Assembly: GCA_039602395.1 (NCBI GenBank)
Contig: JBCNJP010000006.1
Span: 45,072,428 to 45,136,427 of the forward strand
Reading direction: 5' to 3'
Origin: Deinandra increscens subsp. villosa
Lineage: Eukaryota > Streptophyta > Magnoliopsida > Asterales > Asteraceae
Length of the DNA: 64,000 nucleotides
The notes below the pieces were generated by a model, which ran no database searches, was not told where the DNA came from, and saw only the letters and a program-made list of their open reading frames with translations. Below, piece after piece: positions 34,050 to 46,298 of the stretch (positions within the stretch are counted from its first letter, which is position 1; every line of letters begins with the position of its first letter). Both the position numbers and the translations under genes were made by a program.

Positions 34050-35226
34050 GAAGGCATGCGCAACCAGACCCTGAACCCAATAATGCTGAGGAAGGAAATG
34101 TACCTACTGAAGAACAACGAGCCGCTATGGCTGCGGAAATGGCTAACATGTTTCAGACAACAATGCCTAACATGATAGCTCAGCTTCAAGGAGCCATCGG
34201 AGCCGCTGCTGGAGCTGCCGGTGGAGCCGGTGTAGGAGGAGCCGCTGGTAGAGGTGGTGCACGAAGAGCCGCTGGCAGAGGCGGTGGCGGTGGTGGTGCT
34301 GGAAGAGGAGGCGATGTACCCTCAAATGAGGAAGCTGAGGTTGCTCAACCTAGAATTGGATGCTCGTTCAAAACATTTTGTGGTTGCAAACCTCCTTCAT
34401 TCGATGGCAGGAAGGATGCATTAGCTACATTCCAATGGATTCATGAGATGGAGGCAGTTATCGATATCAGTGAATTCAGCGAAGCCCAGGCTGTAAAATA
34501 TGTTTCCCACTCATTCGTCTCAGAAGCATTACAATGTGGGGAATGATTAAGCAAACTGAAGGTGCGGAAGCAGTTGCTCCAATGAGGAGGAACGACTTGA
34601 AGAGGTATTTCTTGGAAGATTTCTGTTCTAAAGGAGAGCTGGACCAGTTGGAGAGAAGTTTCTTGGTGCTGAAAGCTGGAATGATGATGCACCGAGAGTA
34701 CACGTCCAAATACAACGCTATGGAAAGGCTGTTAACCAGTCTAGTCACCCCCGAGTGTGAAAGAGTGAAACGTTATGTTCAAGGTTTTCCGGCAAGGGTT
34801 AGAGAGTTGATCAAGGCGATTGAGCCCAAGATGTTTAAAGCAACGATTAATCTGAGTTCGAATCTGTATAGCGAGATGTTTGGAGCAGGGGGAAGGCCGG
34901 AAGGGCTTAAAAGAAATTGTTCTAAGACAGGAGGAAGTTCGAAGAAAAATACCGGAGGTCACTTTAAGAGACTGAAGAATGATTCATGAGGCAGCAAACC
35001 TAAATGCCGCAAATGTAACCGAAGTCAACCTGGAGATTGTAAGATAGGATCGAATAGCTGTTTCAAATGCGGGAAATAAGGCCATTACTCAAACAACTAT
35101 CTAGATCTGAAGAAGTGTTTTCAGTGCAGTGAGCTAGGACACATCAAACCTAACTGTCCTAAATTAGTTAACAATGCAGGACCACTGCGAGCGAGTGAGT
35201 TCCGAAGGCGAGGGGTAGAGCATATA
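34050..35226 (+). pseudogene. Gypsy gag fragment (truncated duplicate)
   Basis: The same gag as at 39720-40909. It has a Gly/Ala/Arg-rich segment, FKTFCGCKPPSFDGRKDALA, a frameshift near 34534-34546, then REYTSKYNAMERL, and a degenerate zinc knuckle region to 35226, where the copy ends. No protease or RT follows, so it is a partial tandem copy. Confidence 0.85.
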
Positions 35227-35257
35227 GTTAATTTTGCTCTCAATATTCTAATTGTAG
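35227..35257. other. Templated filler at the duplication junction
   Basis: Bases 35228-35257 equal 29631-29660 (starting TTAATTTTGC and ending ATTGTAG), so 30 bases from inside the duplicated flank were copied into the junction before unit 2 starts. Confidence 0.85.
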
Positions 35258-36179
35258 AACCTGAAATTGTTAAAAGACCTAACAGATCAAAGAAGGTTTA
35301 AAGTAGTTATACTTAATTTTGCTCTCAATATTCTAATTGTAGATTTAGTTGTGGATGGAATAAAGTTATATTTATATGATAATATTCTAATTGTAGGTTT
35401 ATTGTGGATGGAATAAAGTTATATTTATATGATAAGTATTGATCGGGAGGTTAAATAAACATCACCTATTTTACGGATTAAATTAACCTCATGGGCTTAT
35501 GACATATATAGACCATAATCTTAAATTTTGATACTAAGTTAAAAAATTTAATGTTATATATCAAGGGAGTATTGTTAAACTAACAAAAAAATAACTCTCG
35601 TGTTAGTTGATTGTCATCGCCACGGGTTCCCCCTAAAACAATATGACCAAGTCAGCCAATTATGAAACTTGTAATTTAAATCAAATGGCCGACATATAAT
35701 ACACTACTACAATTCTATCTTTAAGTTTAACGGAGCCATCAGAAAATTAGTAGAATTTCAACACGAGTCGTAACAAACCATACTAAATACTAGAGTATGT
35801 TTCGAGTGAACGATCATTAAAAAGTTAGAAACAAATTATATTTGTATGCATTAAGCATAAACTTTTGGCGACTTTTGATCTCATCATACACGATTGTAGT
35901 CCGTCGTAGCCATTTCGCGCATGTTGCATCCCATGTCATGAGTCTTGTAAATTGTTGTCTTCGTCGAACGTGATTCGTGTAAATTATTGTTGCCGTCGAA
36001 CGCGCACGTACCGCATTATAAATTATCTCTGCACCGCATCGCGCTAACAGAAACTAATATCGCGTTGTAAATTGTCGTCGTCGCCAAACACATGAACATA
36101 GAACAAATAAGACGCTATAAACTGTCGTCCACCGCAGCGCGCGGGTAGCCCACTATATATATATATACATATATATATA

Positions 36180-36602
36180 TGAAACACCCCGATATTTCCG
36201 TCTAGGTAATTACGTATCTTAATATGTTTACCTATGTGCTTTATTGTAAATACGTGTTAGAAATGGTAATAAATGAATAAAACATCATGATAAACGGGTT
36301 TAGAAATGCTGAAACATGGATTAGTACGTCTCGTATACGTGTTCAAATCATAAATACATGCTTATGTTAATAGAATAAACCATTGATAGGAAAACACGTA
36401 TAGAAATGCATGTTAATAGTTAACGGAAAAGTAAAAGGGCCAAAAGTGAAATTTATGCAAAGTTATAAGCCATACGGATATTATATGTATCTAAAGTGTT
36501 TCAAGGCTTAAAATATAGTGAGAATATGCCCTAACATGATTCGTGAAATAAAATGATGATTATTGCAAAATTAGAAGGGTAGAAAGTGTAATCTATGTAA
36601 TA

Positions 36603-36651
<49 letters not shown>

Positions 36652-39198
36652 TACATAACCCGAACCCTCAAGAATGTTAGAATTATGTTTAATAAGGTTG
36701 TGGAATATAAAATGATAGCTACATCGAAAGATACAAGGCTAAAAAGCCTAAAACAAAAGTTAAGGGACTAAAAGTGTCAATAATTAAAAGATATAAAACG
36801 TATATATACGTATAACATCGAGCGTGTCCCGAGCCTTAGAAACTTTTATAAATGTACCCTTAAGTGTTTTACAGCATAAAATAACAGTTCGTAGAAGTAC
36901 AGGGGCTTAAAATGTAAAATAGAAGCACTGGGACCAAAACTGTCATTCTGCCAAACCTGGCTTGCGTACCGCAACCCGCCTGTGGCCAGATTCTTGACAG
37001 CAACTTGTTTTTGCGACTTCTTCTCCATGTTTTTTGACAAATTGACCTACCTAGGTGTCGAAATTGGCCGGTTAGTCACCCCTACACGCGTCTAGACCCA
37101 GGGGCGCACCATCCCACTAAAAAAATGGGATCAAACATCACATAATTCCTCACCAATTTCGCAAAATCATCACCTAAAAACCCTATTCTGGCCGATATCT
37201 TCAAAGGAGCAATTCTCACAAACGGTGAAGACTTTGGATCTAAATATTTGTAGTCAAGCTTTTTATGGTATGATTAACAATAATCTATCTCAGTTTTTGC
37301 AAATTCGATCTCTAAGTATGCTTTCTAAAAAAGATGTAAGATTAGGGTTCTTGAGGTTATTCTGCTCAAATCGGGTGATCGGGTGGGAATTAGGGTCTGA
37401 ATTTTTGTAGGTAATCCTAATTTAATATGTTTTAAGAAAGCCCTAAGTTTATTTCACAATTGGAAGAGGTTTGGTTAAGGTTTTGTTAACGGGTCAAAAT
37501 TAGAGTTTTCATAATGTTACTCTTCCCGGATTGAGTAAACGATGTTGAATTAAGCTTTTATCTTTTAAAGGATATTATAAAATGTTATAATGGATAATAC
37601 GCTAAGTTGGTTTGAATTAAAAATGAGTTTTGATAATAATTTGAGAAATTCATGAAATTAGGGTTTCTAAATATGATTATTTAATATAAAATAATCCAAC
37701 AGGTACGGGAGCTTGATTTTGGCATGATAACATGTTCTCATATAATATAAGTATATATGGAATTAAATTAGCTAAATAATCAAGTATTGAAAATACCGAG
37801 TTAATCGGATATTAGAAGTTCATGCGGACCGGAAAGGTAGGCATAAATCCTAACTGGGAAATGGCATCCCTCCCTGGGCGATCCCGGAGTGAGTTTCTAC
37901 TTATAGGAATGCGCGTCTTTATAATTATCAATAAAAGAAGATAATATGCCTCCAGGGGTATTTTGGTCATTTTTACCATTAGAAGTAAATAAACTTAATA
38001 ATATATATTATTAAGTAAATAAGGTGTTAAAATAAACATAAGAAGTGTTTATCATATAATACATTCTGTTAACATCATACAATACGTAATTAGGTTAAAT
38101 TGGAAGACGTAAAGGAGGTTCTGACTGAATTAATTGGCTTAAGAGAATAAGGTGAGTTCTATGAGCCCACTTTTAAATGTTTTAAATGGTTTAATGTTTC
38201 CGGGCTAGTATACATGCAATGTTATTAGTTGAAAAGTATTTGAGATACCTTTGCTTGTTTTTGCACATACGTGAAATGTTATAAATATCTATAATTGTTT
38301 TATAGTTGTTATTACCTATTATAAACTATTTTCGGGAAGGTTATAATAAATGGGTAATGAAGATGCTAAACTTTTAAAGTAAAGTTTAAAATAAGTTTTT
38401 AAAGGTAAATGAAATGACCCTTGGGGTTATTTTCGAAGAGGTTTTAATCTAAGCAAAATTGTCTAAGACGAGGGTAAGAGGGGGGTTGTACAATCCAAGC
38501 AATGGATATAAAGCCACTGGAGTAACGATGGTTGCTCAAGAGGTCGGGAGGCGACGGTCGCCCGAAAGGGCTAAAGTAGTCCCATATTGACAATGCTTAG
38601 TAAAAAGAGGTTTTGCTTATAATGTTTTGTATGACTCTTTTATATGAAATGATTATTTGCATAGAGGATGGGTCCCGGAGGTCCAAGGTATTTTAGAGTA
38701 TTATATGATTTTTAATACTGAAGGTTTAAATGTTTTGTTTGGTATAATTATGTTATGTCTTACATCCATTAAACTGTTTATAAAGAAGGGGCCGTTAGGC
38801 CCAAATGTTTGAAGTAACCTTTCGAGGTTAAGGTAAAGTTTTAATACTTAGAACTCACCAGTGTAAGCTGACCTTTTAAAGCATGTATATTAGGTGAGGT
38901 TAAAGATTCGAGCATCAAGGGAAAGGCTCATGTTTGAGCAGAGTGGATGGGCAAGCTATTAGGAGGAGGCTATATGGGCATGCTGGCTTAAGTAATGTAG
39001 ATAGATGCATATCTACTAACATTTATCTTTTATAGTTATCGTTAACCGTTTTAGTAGTTTTATCTTTCTTGTACTTGGCATTATAAATAAATAAAAGTTT
39101 TGATTTTCACTACTTTAGTTATCTCTGTTATACCTTGCGTTCATGAGTAAATTCGATGAGTGACCCCTTCTAGAGCAAAGTCTGGGAGTGGCGTCACA
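36180..39198 (+). repeat. Tekay-type LTR, copy B (5' LTR)
   Basis: About 3.0 kb, starting TGAAACACC and ending GGCGTCACA. Longer than copy A mainly because of the TA tract at 36606-36646. Confidence 0.9.
36606..36646. repeat. (TA)n tract inside LTR B
   Basis: The corresponding tracts in LTR A (about 30940) and LTR C (51187-51236) differ in length. Confidence 0.85.
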
Positions 39199-39201
39199 AG
39201 T

Positions 39202-39214
39202 TGGTATCAAAACC
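39202..39214 (+). promoter_or_regulatory. Degenerate primer binding site (copy B)
   Basis: TGGTATCAAAACC, as in copy A; initiator Met tRNA type with two mismatches. Confidence 0.7.
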
Positions 39215-39719
39215 TTGGTTTAAGAGATTTAGGTACAAAAAAACGGTATCTAGACTTAAACTAGGATTCTGGATAAATAGTAAGATAAGATAGAATGCCA
39301 GCTAGAATAGCTTGTGCCCATAAAAGAACGAGGTTGCATTAGGAGCATAATAACTAGGACCTAGGATATGTAAATCTGGTAGGTACCCAATTATAATTAG
39401 CTACTGCTGTTCGGTATCAACCATCTTTATATATCTAGGGTACTAACTGTTATGTGGCTAAAATGCGAGAAGTAGACCGGTTTGAATTAAGAATCATCGG
39501 TAAAGATAGAAACACAGGGAATAGACACTAGGAAGGAGTGTGATGAAAGTAACTGGGTTTTGTAAGCATCATGACTATGTAATTGTATGACGTCTGCACT
39601 TATCTAATCATCATGCCCTCAAAATTTAGATACTCGACTTCACATGAATTCTGATATGTCTGTAGGATTATGATGAGAGAAGGACAAGGCGACAGAAGAA
39701 TCGGTAGACCGGTCGGTAG

Positions 39720-40909
39720 ACCAGTGGGTTTGGAAGGCATGCGCAACCAGACCCTGAACCCAATAATGCTGAGGAAGGAAACGTACCTACTGAAGAACAA
39801 CGAGCCGCTATGGCTGCGGAAATGGCTAACATGTTTCAGACAACAATGCCTAACATGATAGCTCAGCTTCAAGGAGCCATCGGAGCCGCTGCTGGAGCTG
39901 CCGATGGAGCCGGTGTAGGAGGAGCCGCTGGTAGAGGTGGTGCACGAAGAGCCGCTGGCAGAGGCGGTGGCGGTGGTGGTGCTGAAAGAGGAGGCGATGT
40001 ACCCGCAAATGAGGAAGCTGAGGTTGCTCAACCTAGAATTGGATGCTCGTTCAAAACATTTTGTGGTTGCAAACCTCCTTCATTCGATGGCAGGAAGGAT
40101 GCATTAGCTACATTCCAATGGATTCATGAGATGGAGGCAGTTATCGATATCAGTGAATTCAGCGAAGCCCAGGCTGTAAAATATGTTTCCCACTCATTCG
40201 TCTCAGAAGCATTACAATGTGGGGAATGATTAAGCAAACTGAAGGTGCGGAAGCAGTTGCTCCAATGAGGAGGAACGACTTGAAGATGTATTTCTTGGAA
40301 GATTTCTGTCCTAAAGGAGAGCTGGACCAGTTGGAGAGAAGTTTCTTGGTGCTGAAAGCTGGAATGATGATGCACCGAGAGTACACGTCCAAATACAACG
40401 CTATGGAAAGGCTGTTAACCAGTCTAGTCACCCCCGAGTGTGAAAGAGTGAAACGTTATGTTCAAGGTTTTCCGGCAAGGGTTAGAGAGTTGATCAAGGC
40501 GAATGAGCCCAAGATGTTTAAAGCAACGATTAATCTGAGTTCGAATCTGTATAGCGAGATGTTTGGAGCAGGGGGAAGGCCGGAAGGGCTTAAAAGAAAT
40601 TGTTCTAAGACAGGAGGAAGTTCGAAGAAAAATACCGGAGGTCACTTTAAGAGACTGAAGAATGATTCATGAGGCAGCAAACCTAAATGCCGCAAATGTA
40701 ACCGAAGTCATCCTGGAGATTGTAAGATAGGATCGAATAGCTGTTTCAAATGCGGGAAATAAGGCCATTACTCAAACAACTATCTAGATCTGAAGAAGTG
40801 TTTTCAGTGCAGTGAGCCAGGACACATCAAACCTAACTGTCCTAAATTAGTTAACAATGCAGGACCACTGCGAGCGAGTCAGTTCCGAAGGCGAGGGGTA
40901 GAGCATATA
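39720..40909 (+). pseudogene. Gypsy gag with zinc knuckles, frameshifted
   Basis: The frame around 39740 gives PEPNNAEEGNVPTEEQRAAM and continues into MAAEMANMF (39810). A Gly/Arg/Ala-rich segment and a retrotransposon gag core follow (PPSFDGRKDALATFQW). A frameshift at 40217-40229 moves to the frame running to 40672 (KGELDQLERSF, REYTSKYNAMERL). The CCHC region after 40681 (CRKCNRSHPGDC, CFKCGK-stop-GHY, CFQCSEPGHIKPNC) has a stop inside the second knuckle. The gag is non-functional. Confidence 0.85.
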
Positions 40910-41535
40910 CCATAACTGCTGCTGAGGCTAAGATAACACCTAATGTAGTTTCAAGTACGTTCTTAGTTAATAATGTGCTTGCATCTGTGTTATTTGATTC
41001 CGGTGCCAGTAGAAGCTTTGTATCACATGATTTATGTGTATTACTCAATAGACCAACTATTAGGGCTGAGAAACCTTTCGAATTTGAAACTGCCTCAGGA
41101 AAAAGTTTTATAATTTACGATATGATAAACGATTGCCTGATAGAATTAGAAGAACATAAATTTCCTGTTAGATTATTCCCTATGACCTTAGCCGGTTTCG
41201 ATATCGTATTGGGAATGGATTGGCTCGCGGAACACGACGTGCAGATTATCTGCAATCAGAAAGAAGTTCAAATTCGAGCGCCAACTGGAGACGTCATATC
41301 CGTACATGGGGATCGTAACAGTTCTGCAGTGAAGATCATTTCCATGATTAAAGCGCGAAAATTCTTGAGTCACGGGTGTGAATCATTCTTAGCTTACGCC
41401 ATTGACTCGAATTTAAAACCCAAGGAGTTAAAGGATGTGCCGGTAGTAAACCAATTTCCAGATATATTCCCAGAAGACCTACTGGGCATTCCTCCTGAAC
41501 GCGAAATAAAGTTCGGAATCAATTTGGTGCCATGA
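40910..41535 (+). pseudogene. Gypsy aspartic protease region
   Basis: The frame from 40975 contains the active-site motif LFDSGASRSFVS and later DIVLGMDWL, the usual Ty3 protease landmarks, then the linker to RT (FPDIFPEDLLGIPPEREIKF). It ends at TGA 41533-41535, where related elements continue in frame into the RT. Confidence 0.85.
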
Positions 41536-42940
41536 GCCAAACCCGTAGCCAAAACACCATATCGGTTAACTCCATCCGAAATGAAAGAACTAATGTCACA
41601 ACTGCAAGAGTTGCTTGACAAAGGTTTCATCGGACCGAGTATCTCGCCTTGGGGTGCTCCGGTTCTTTTTTTGAAGTAGAAAGACGGAAGCCTGAGAATT
41701 TGCATCGACTAGAGGGAGCCGAACAAACTGACTGTGAAGAATGAATATCCTCTACCCAGAATCGACGACTTATTCGATCAGCTACAAGGAGCGAGTTGGT
41801 TTTCCAAGATTGATCTACGGTTAGGTTATCACCAGTTGAAGGTTAAAGACGAAGACATTCCGAAAACTGCCTTTCGAACGCGATATGGTCATTACGAGTT
41901 CCTGGTAATGTCATTTGGGTTGACTAATGCACCTGCAACATTCATGGACCTCATGAATAGAGTATGTCGACCCATGTTGGACCGATTCGTGATCGTGTTC
42001 ATAGATGACATTCTAATCTATTCCAGGAGCGAGACGGACCACACCATGCATCTGAAGGAAGTACTAGAGACCTTGAGGAGGGAGAAGTTGTATGCCAAAT
42101 TTTCCAAATGTGTGTTCTGGCTAAGGGAAGTACAATTCCTTGGTCACGTCATAAACGCAGATGGTGTACTCGTAGATCCCTCCAAGATAGAAACGATAAT
42201 GAGCTAGAAGCCACCAAAAACACCCTCGGAGATTCGTAGCTTCTTGGGTCTTGCCGGTTATTACCGTAGGTTCATTCAGGACTTCTCGAAGATCGCGATG
42301 CCTCTAACCAAATTGACTAAGAAAGACGTAAAGTTTGTTTGGGATTCGATACAGCAGAACGCTTTTGAGGAGTTAAGAACCAGATTGACTCAGGCACTGG
42401 TATTAACCTTACCGGATGGGCCTGATGATTTGGTAGTCAATTCCGATGCTTCATATATGGGTTTAGGTTGTGTGTTGATGCAGCGGGGTAAGGTAATTGC
42501 CTACGCGTCACGACAACTAAAACCTCACGAGACAAACTATCCAACTCACGATTTAGAGGGCAATTGTTGTGTTTGCTCTCAAAGTTTGGAGGCATTACTT
42601 GTATGGAGTAAAATGCACCATCTACATTGATCGTAAGAGCTTAAAGTACTTCTTCGAGCAGAAGGATCTTAATATGAGGCAGCGTAGGTGGTTAGAATTA
42701 ATCAAAGATTACGACTGTGAGATTATGTATCATCCAGGAAAAGCAAACGTAGTTGCAGACGCTTTGAGCAGAAAGGATGAACATCCGCCTCTTCGAACAC
42801 TGTCGTATCGATTAATCCTTACTCCTGTTTCCTTATCCAACTTCATAACGAGCAACATGAAGCCCTCAAGGAAGAGAATGTCAAGAAAGAGAGAATGGTC
42901 AGCCAGACAGCAAGCCTTGAAGAAAACGAGTATGGCGTAA
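41536..42940 (+). pseudogene. Gypsy reverse transcriptase and RNase H, multiple stops
   Basis: RT motifs are in order: PYRLTPSEMKEL, KDGSLRICID, FSKIDLRLGYHQ, TAFRTRYGHYEFLVMSFGL, catalytic FIDDILIYS (about 42001) and FLGHVI. In-frame TAG codons lie near 41678, 41711 and 42205. RNase H follows (VNSDASYMGLGCVLMQ), with a frameshift near 42570-42630 and continuation as IDRKSLKYFFEQKDLNMRQRRW and then ADALSRKDEHPP. The fragment is plainly Ty3/gypsy but dead. Confidence 0.9.
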
Positions 42941-43019
42941 AGATTCGATTCGGTAGAATGTGGGTACCTCTCACTGGTGGATTTCGCACCAGGATAATGG
43001 ACGAGAACACAAATCGCGT

Positions 43020-43545
43020 TTCTCAATCCATCTAGGTTCGACAAAGATGTACCAAGACTTAAAGAAAGACTACTAGTGGCCGGGAATGAAGTTCAACGTC
43101 ATGCAATACGTAAGCAAATGTTTAACCTGCGCGAAGGTTAAAGCCGAACATCAGAAGCTGTACGGGAAGTTACAACCTTTGGAACTTCCAAAGTGGAAAT
43201 GGGAACATATCATCATGGATTTCATAACCAAGCAACCCAAAACAACTAAAGATTATGACACCATTTGGGTGACAGGGGATAGATTAACAAAGAGTGCTCA
43301 CTTCTTACTCATTCACGAGAAGCATTCTTCAGAAATGTTAGCCAAAATCTTTATTAAGGAAATCATCGCACGTCACGGAGTGCCAATAACTGTCGTCTCA
43401 GATAGAGACACTTGATTTTCTTCGTGTTTCTGGAAGAAATTCCACGAGAATATGGGTGCAAGATTGCACATTGGCACGGCGTATCATCCTCAGACGAAAG
43501 GCCAAAGCGAAAGAATGATTCAAACTCTGGAGGATATTAGTAGCG
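43020..43545 (+). pseudogene. Gypsy integrase, N-terminal part, cut by insertion
   Basis: The zinc-finger part (YVSKCLTCAKVKAEHQ) and catalytic core (WEHIIMDFITKQP, VPITVVSDRD) are visible, with a stop replacing the residue after SDRDT. The frame continues through FWKKFHENMGARL to GQSERMIQTLEDI at about 43540, where homology ends abruptly. It resumes at about 49987. Confidence 0.9.
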
Positions 43546-46098
43546 GTCATTAGGCTTCTTCTTCTTTTCCTTCTATCTATTCTTTTTCTTCTCAAGGATA
43601 GAAGCCAGTTCCTGTACACAGTAAGACAGTAGCAGCAGTAGCTACTGTACCGTAAGACAGTCACTCTCACAAGTATGGTTTAAACAATGTTCTATCAGTT
43701 TGACCAGGTTTAACAAGTTTGAACCTAACCCCCTTTTTGATAACAAGGCAGAAAACCCTGACCTGACATTCATTAGTTTCGAATGAAGAGTGCCCTACCG
43801 CACCTACTCCTATAAAAAAACGAGACTTTACTAAACAAGAAAATCCCCTCCTATCTTCTTAGTAAAGCGCTAACGCGCACCCTGCAATCAAACCCAAGTT
43901 TCGCCTTGATCGATACGACAACCTTACTAATAGAAAGGGTCAAGCAACCTATCTTACTAATAAATAATAAAAGGGCCTATCTAAGCCCGTATGGTTGTAA
44001 AGCTACGGCTTAAAAGCCGGCCTTACCTTCTATGTTTTTAGTAAAGGGCCTTTTCAACAAGGCTCGCGCTAGGCGCTCACGTTTTTTGGCTTCCTTAAAA
44101 TAGCAGATTTTTCAGTTGGTACAGTATACCGGGGTCCTCGGCCAGAACCACACGTGCATCGGCCAGAACCACACGTGCACTCGAATTACGGGGACCTACA
44201 CATATTAGTACAGTATACCGGGGTCCTCGGCCAGAACCACACGTGCAAGTTTCCCTGCATGTGGCTCGTCCGTGCTTTTCTATTCCGCTTTGCCGCCTAT
44301 TAAGAGAATAGGTCCCGTTTAAGCGGTCCACCTTTCTTCATCTATACCAGCTGCCACGCAGAAAGGATTTCACCCCCCTCTCTAGATAAGAAGCAGAACG
44401 CGCCATCACCTACAGCCCTTTCCTCTGCCGGGGACTTCCACAAAATGAAAACGGGCGGCATCGCCGTATGCTCCTTTTTTTGCCCTGGTTTATATCCCAG
44501 AGTACTCCTATGGCCGATCTGTCACCTAACCTACTTTAACAACCTAAAGGCGTCCCGTTTGGAGAATGACCCCTTATGGCACGGCTTAGTCAGTTATTCT
44601 TGCAGTTCAGATAAGATTCGGACCGCCACTTCTCTGAAAACATGGTTCTTGCCCCCTCTCTCCTCCCCCTTTGAGCTCGTCCATTCGTTGGGTGGTGCTC
44701 CTATTTTCTCCCATTGAAATCTCTAAAGCTTCCGCCAGTTTCAATACAACCCTCATTGCAAAGTTATCGAATGGACGGCCCTTCTGTGACTGCCATTCGT
44801 GACCATATAAATGCATCCTGGGGTCTCTCTGCGCCTGCAACAGTGCTTGGTCGCTGGGCTTTCCTTTTCCTCAAAAAATTCAGTTGTGTTTAGCCGGTCT
44901 AACATGTTTGTATGGGCTGACTTGACTGGACAACGATGGATTGAAGGTAAGATAGATTTGAGTTCAAGTGGCACAGGACCTTCGATCTACCATAGGGTAG
45001 AATACTACCGAATTCATTCTATTAAAGCGTAACATTTCATTTCCTGTTTCATTTCTTTGGTTTGGAAGTTCCAGACCCCACATTACTGACTAACGGTGGA
45101 TAATCAAATTTCTTAGACGTACTAAAGACAACTCCATGAATGAGCAAAATGAAGGTTGCATTAATGAAGAATCGTTTTCAGCTCCTTACTTACCTACCCT
45201 TAATTAATTAAAGAAAAAGAGTCCAAATTCCAATGATTACACATCAGGTTGGGTTAGGTCACTCCGCAGCTCTGGCTTGTATTCTGAATCTTGAGCTTGG
45301 CCGTTGCGTTGGCCTTTGATAACTAGTAGTAGGTAGGTGGCCACCTCACTAATCAAGTCTATGGGGCGTCTTTCATCTACTTCCACCCCACTTGCCGTCA
45401 CAGACAAATCAGTAAAAGACAACAAACACTCTCAACGGCTAGGCGCTAGTCTCTTTCTGAGTTATTCCAGCTTCTTCATGATTTTGTGCCGCGGTGAACA
45501 AACAAAACTTGGGCTTTCTCTACGTGTCCATAAGACTGATCTGATTGCTAGGTATTTGAGGTTCTGCTTTATTTTTGCATGACTCATCAAGGATGATTAA
45601 ATCTCTAAGAAAATTTGCTTTTATATGATAACATGGTGATTTACCGGTATTTCAGATCGAGTGGAGGCCGAGTTATCAATGGATGAAAATATTACCTTAA
45701 TCATATCTAAAAACATTAAATATGAATGGTGTGTAAGTTTCCCTGCATGTGGCTCATCCGTGCTTTTCTATTCCGCTTTCCCGCCTATTAAGAGAATAGG
45801 TCCCGTTCAAGCGGCCCGCCTTTCTTCATCTATACCAGCTGCCACGCAGAAAGGATTTCAGCGCCCCTCTCTAGATAAGAAGCAGAACGTGCCATCACCT
45901 ACAGCCCTTTCCTCTGCCGGGGACTTCCACGCTGCTGCGGTATGGTCTAGAGTTGAAACTGGCCACAGATTTTGACCGGATTGTACACCTTTGTGTCTGG
46001 CTATGTATATGGATGTGCATAAAGAAGGGACGGGGCATCTCTATCCTTTTTTAGGGGAAGAGAGAGGGAAGAAGCTGCAGTGGCACCTCACGAACTTC
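43546..46098. other. Mitochondrial-looking DNA inserted in the integrase gene (probable NUMT)
   Basis: This block is less AT-rich than its surroundings. It has the style of plant mitochondrial intergenic DNA: frequent CTTTCTTC and TTTAGTAAAG words, a self-complementary GGCTTTTAAGCC-like segment near 44000, and short direct repeats. No mitochondrial gene is recognised. Open frames exist (for example 44445-44717, 45661-45975) but I cannot name them. The assignment rests on pattern recognition only. Confidence 0.5.
44119..45930. repeat. Direct repeats inside the inserted block
   Basis: 44247-44441 and 45735-45930 are near-identical copies (AAGTTTCCCTGCATGTGGCTC to GGGGACTTCCAC). In addition, ACAGTATACCGGGGTCCTCGG plus the following CCAGAACCACACGTGCA occurs at about 44120-44158 and 44209-44247, with a partial third copy at 44160-44179. 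Confidence 0.9.
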
Positions 46099-46298
46099 TT
46101 ACTGGAGCAGTACTATAGGCATTTTCGAGTGTTTGGATGCACATCTTTTGTCCATATTCCTGCGCAGTTAAGAGAGAAATTGTCCCCAAGGAAACCACTT
46201 GTGTCTTTCTTGGATATGCTCAGTCCGGGTATAGACGCTATGACATGAAATCCAAGAGACTCGATGTATCCTTGAATGTTCTCTTTAATGGGGGTGCT
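46099..46298 (+). pseudogene. Copia integrase C-terminal scrap
   Basis: The frame contains HFRVFGCTSFVHIPAQLREKL and, after a one-base frameshift near 46205, FLGYAQSGYRRYD in the adjacent frame, then MKSKRLDVSLNVLF. This is the segment following the integrase core in Ty1/copia pol (VFGC-x-CFVH, FLGY-x(5)GYR-x-YD). It is a fragment only, cut by the LTR at 46299. Confidence 0.8.

Larger units (their letters stand above)
29577..35226. repeat. Segmental duplication, unit 1
   Basis: Near-identical to 35258-40909. It holds 0.9 kb of flank including a Helitron-like 3' end, LTR A, the primer site and most of gag, and is cut off at GTAGAGCATATA. Differences from unit 2 include scattered substitutions, a 4-base indel near 29921, a TA-tract length change, and three versus two copies of a 12-base GGTCGGTAGACC-type repeat near 34015. 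Confidence 0.95.
35258..40909. repeat. Segmental duplication, unit 2
   Basis: Second copy of 29577-35226. It continues into the remainder of the gypsy element (protease, RT and so on) after 40909. Confidence 0.95.

Noticed and set aside
34127..34546. Gly/Ala-rich ORF as a possible host structural protein
   Set aside because: It is the N-terminal part of gypsy gag, duplicated at 39810-40229.
44445..44717. Possible mitochondrial cytochrome c maturation or similar gene fragment
   Set aside because: The translation does not match any mitochondrial protein I can recall well enough to name.
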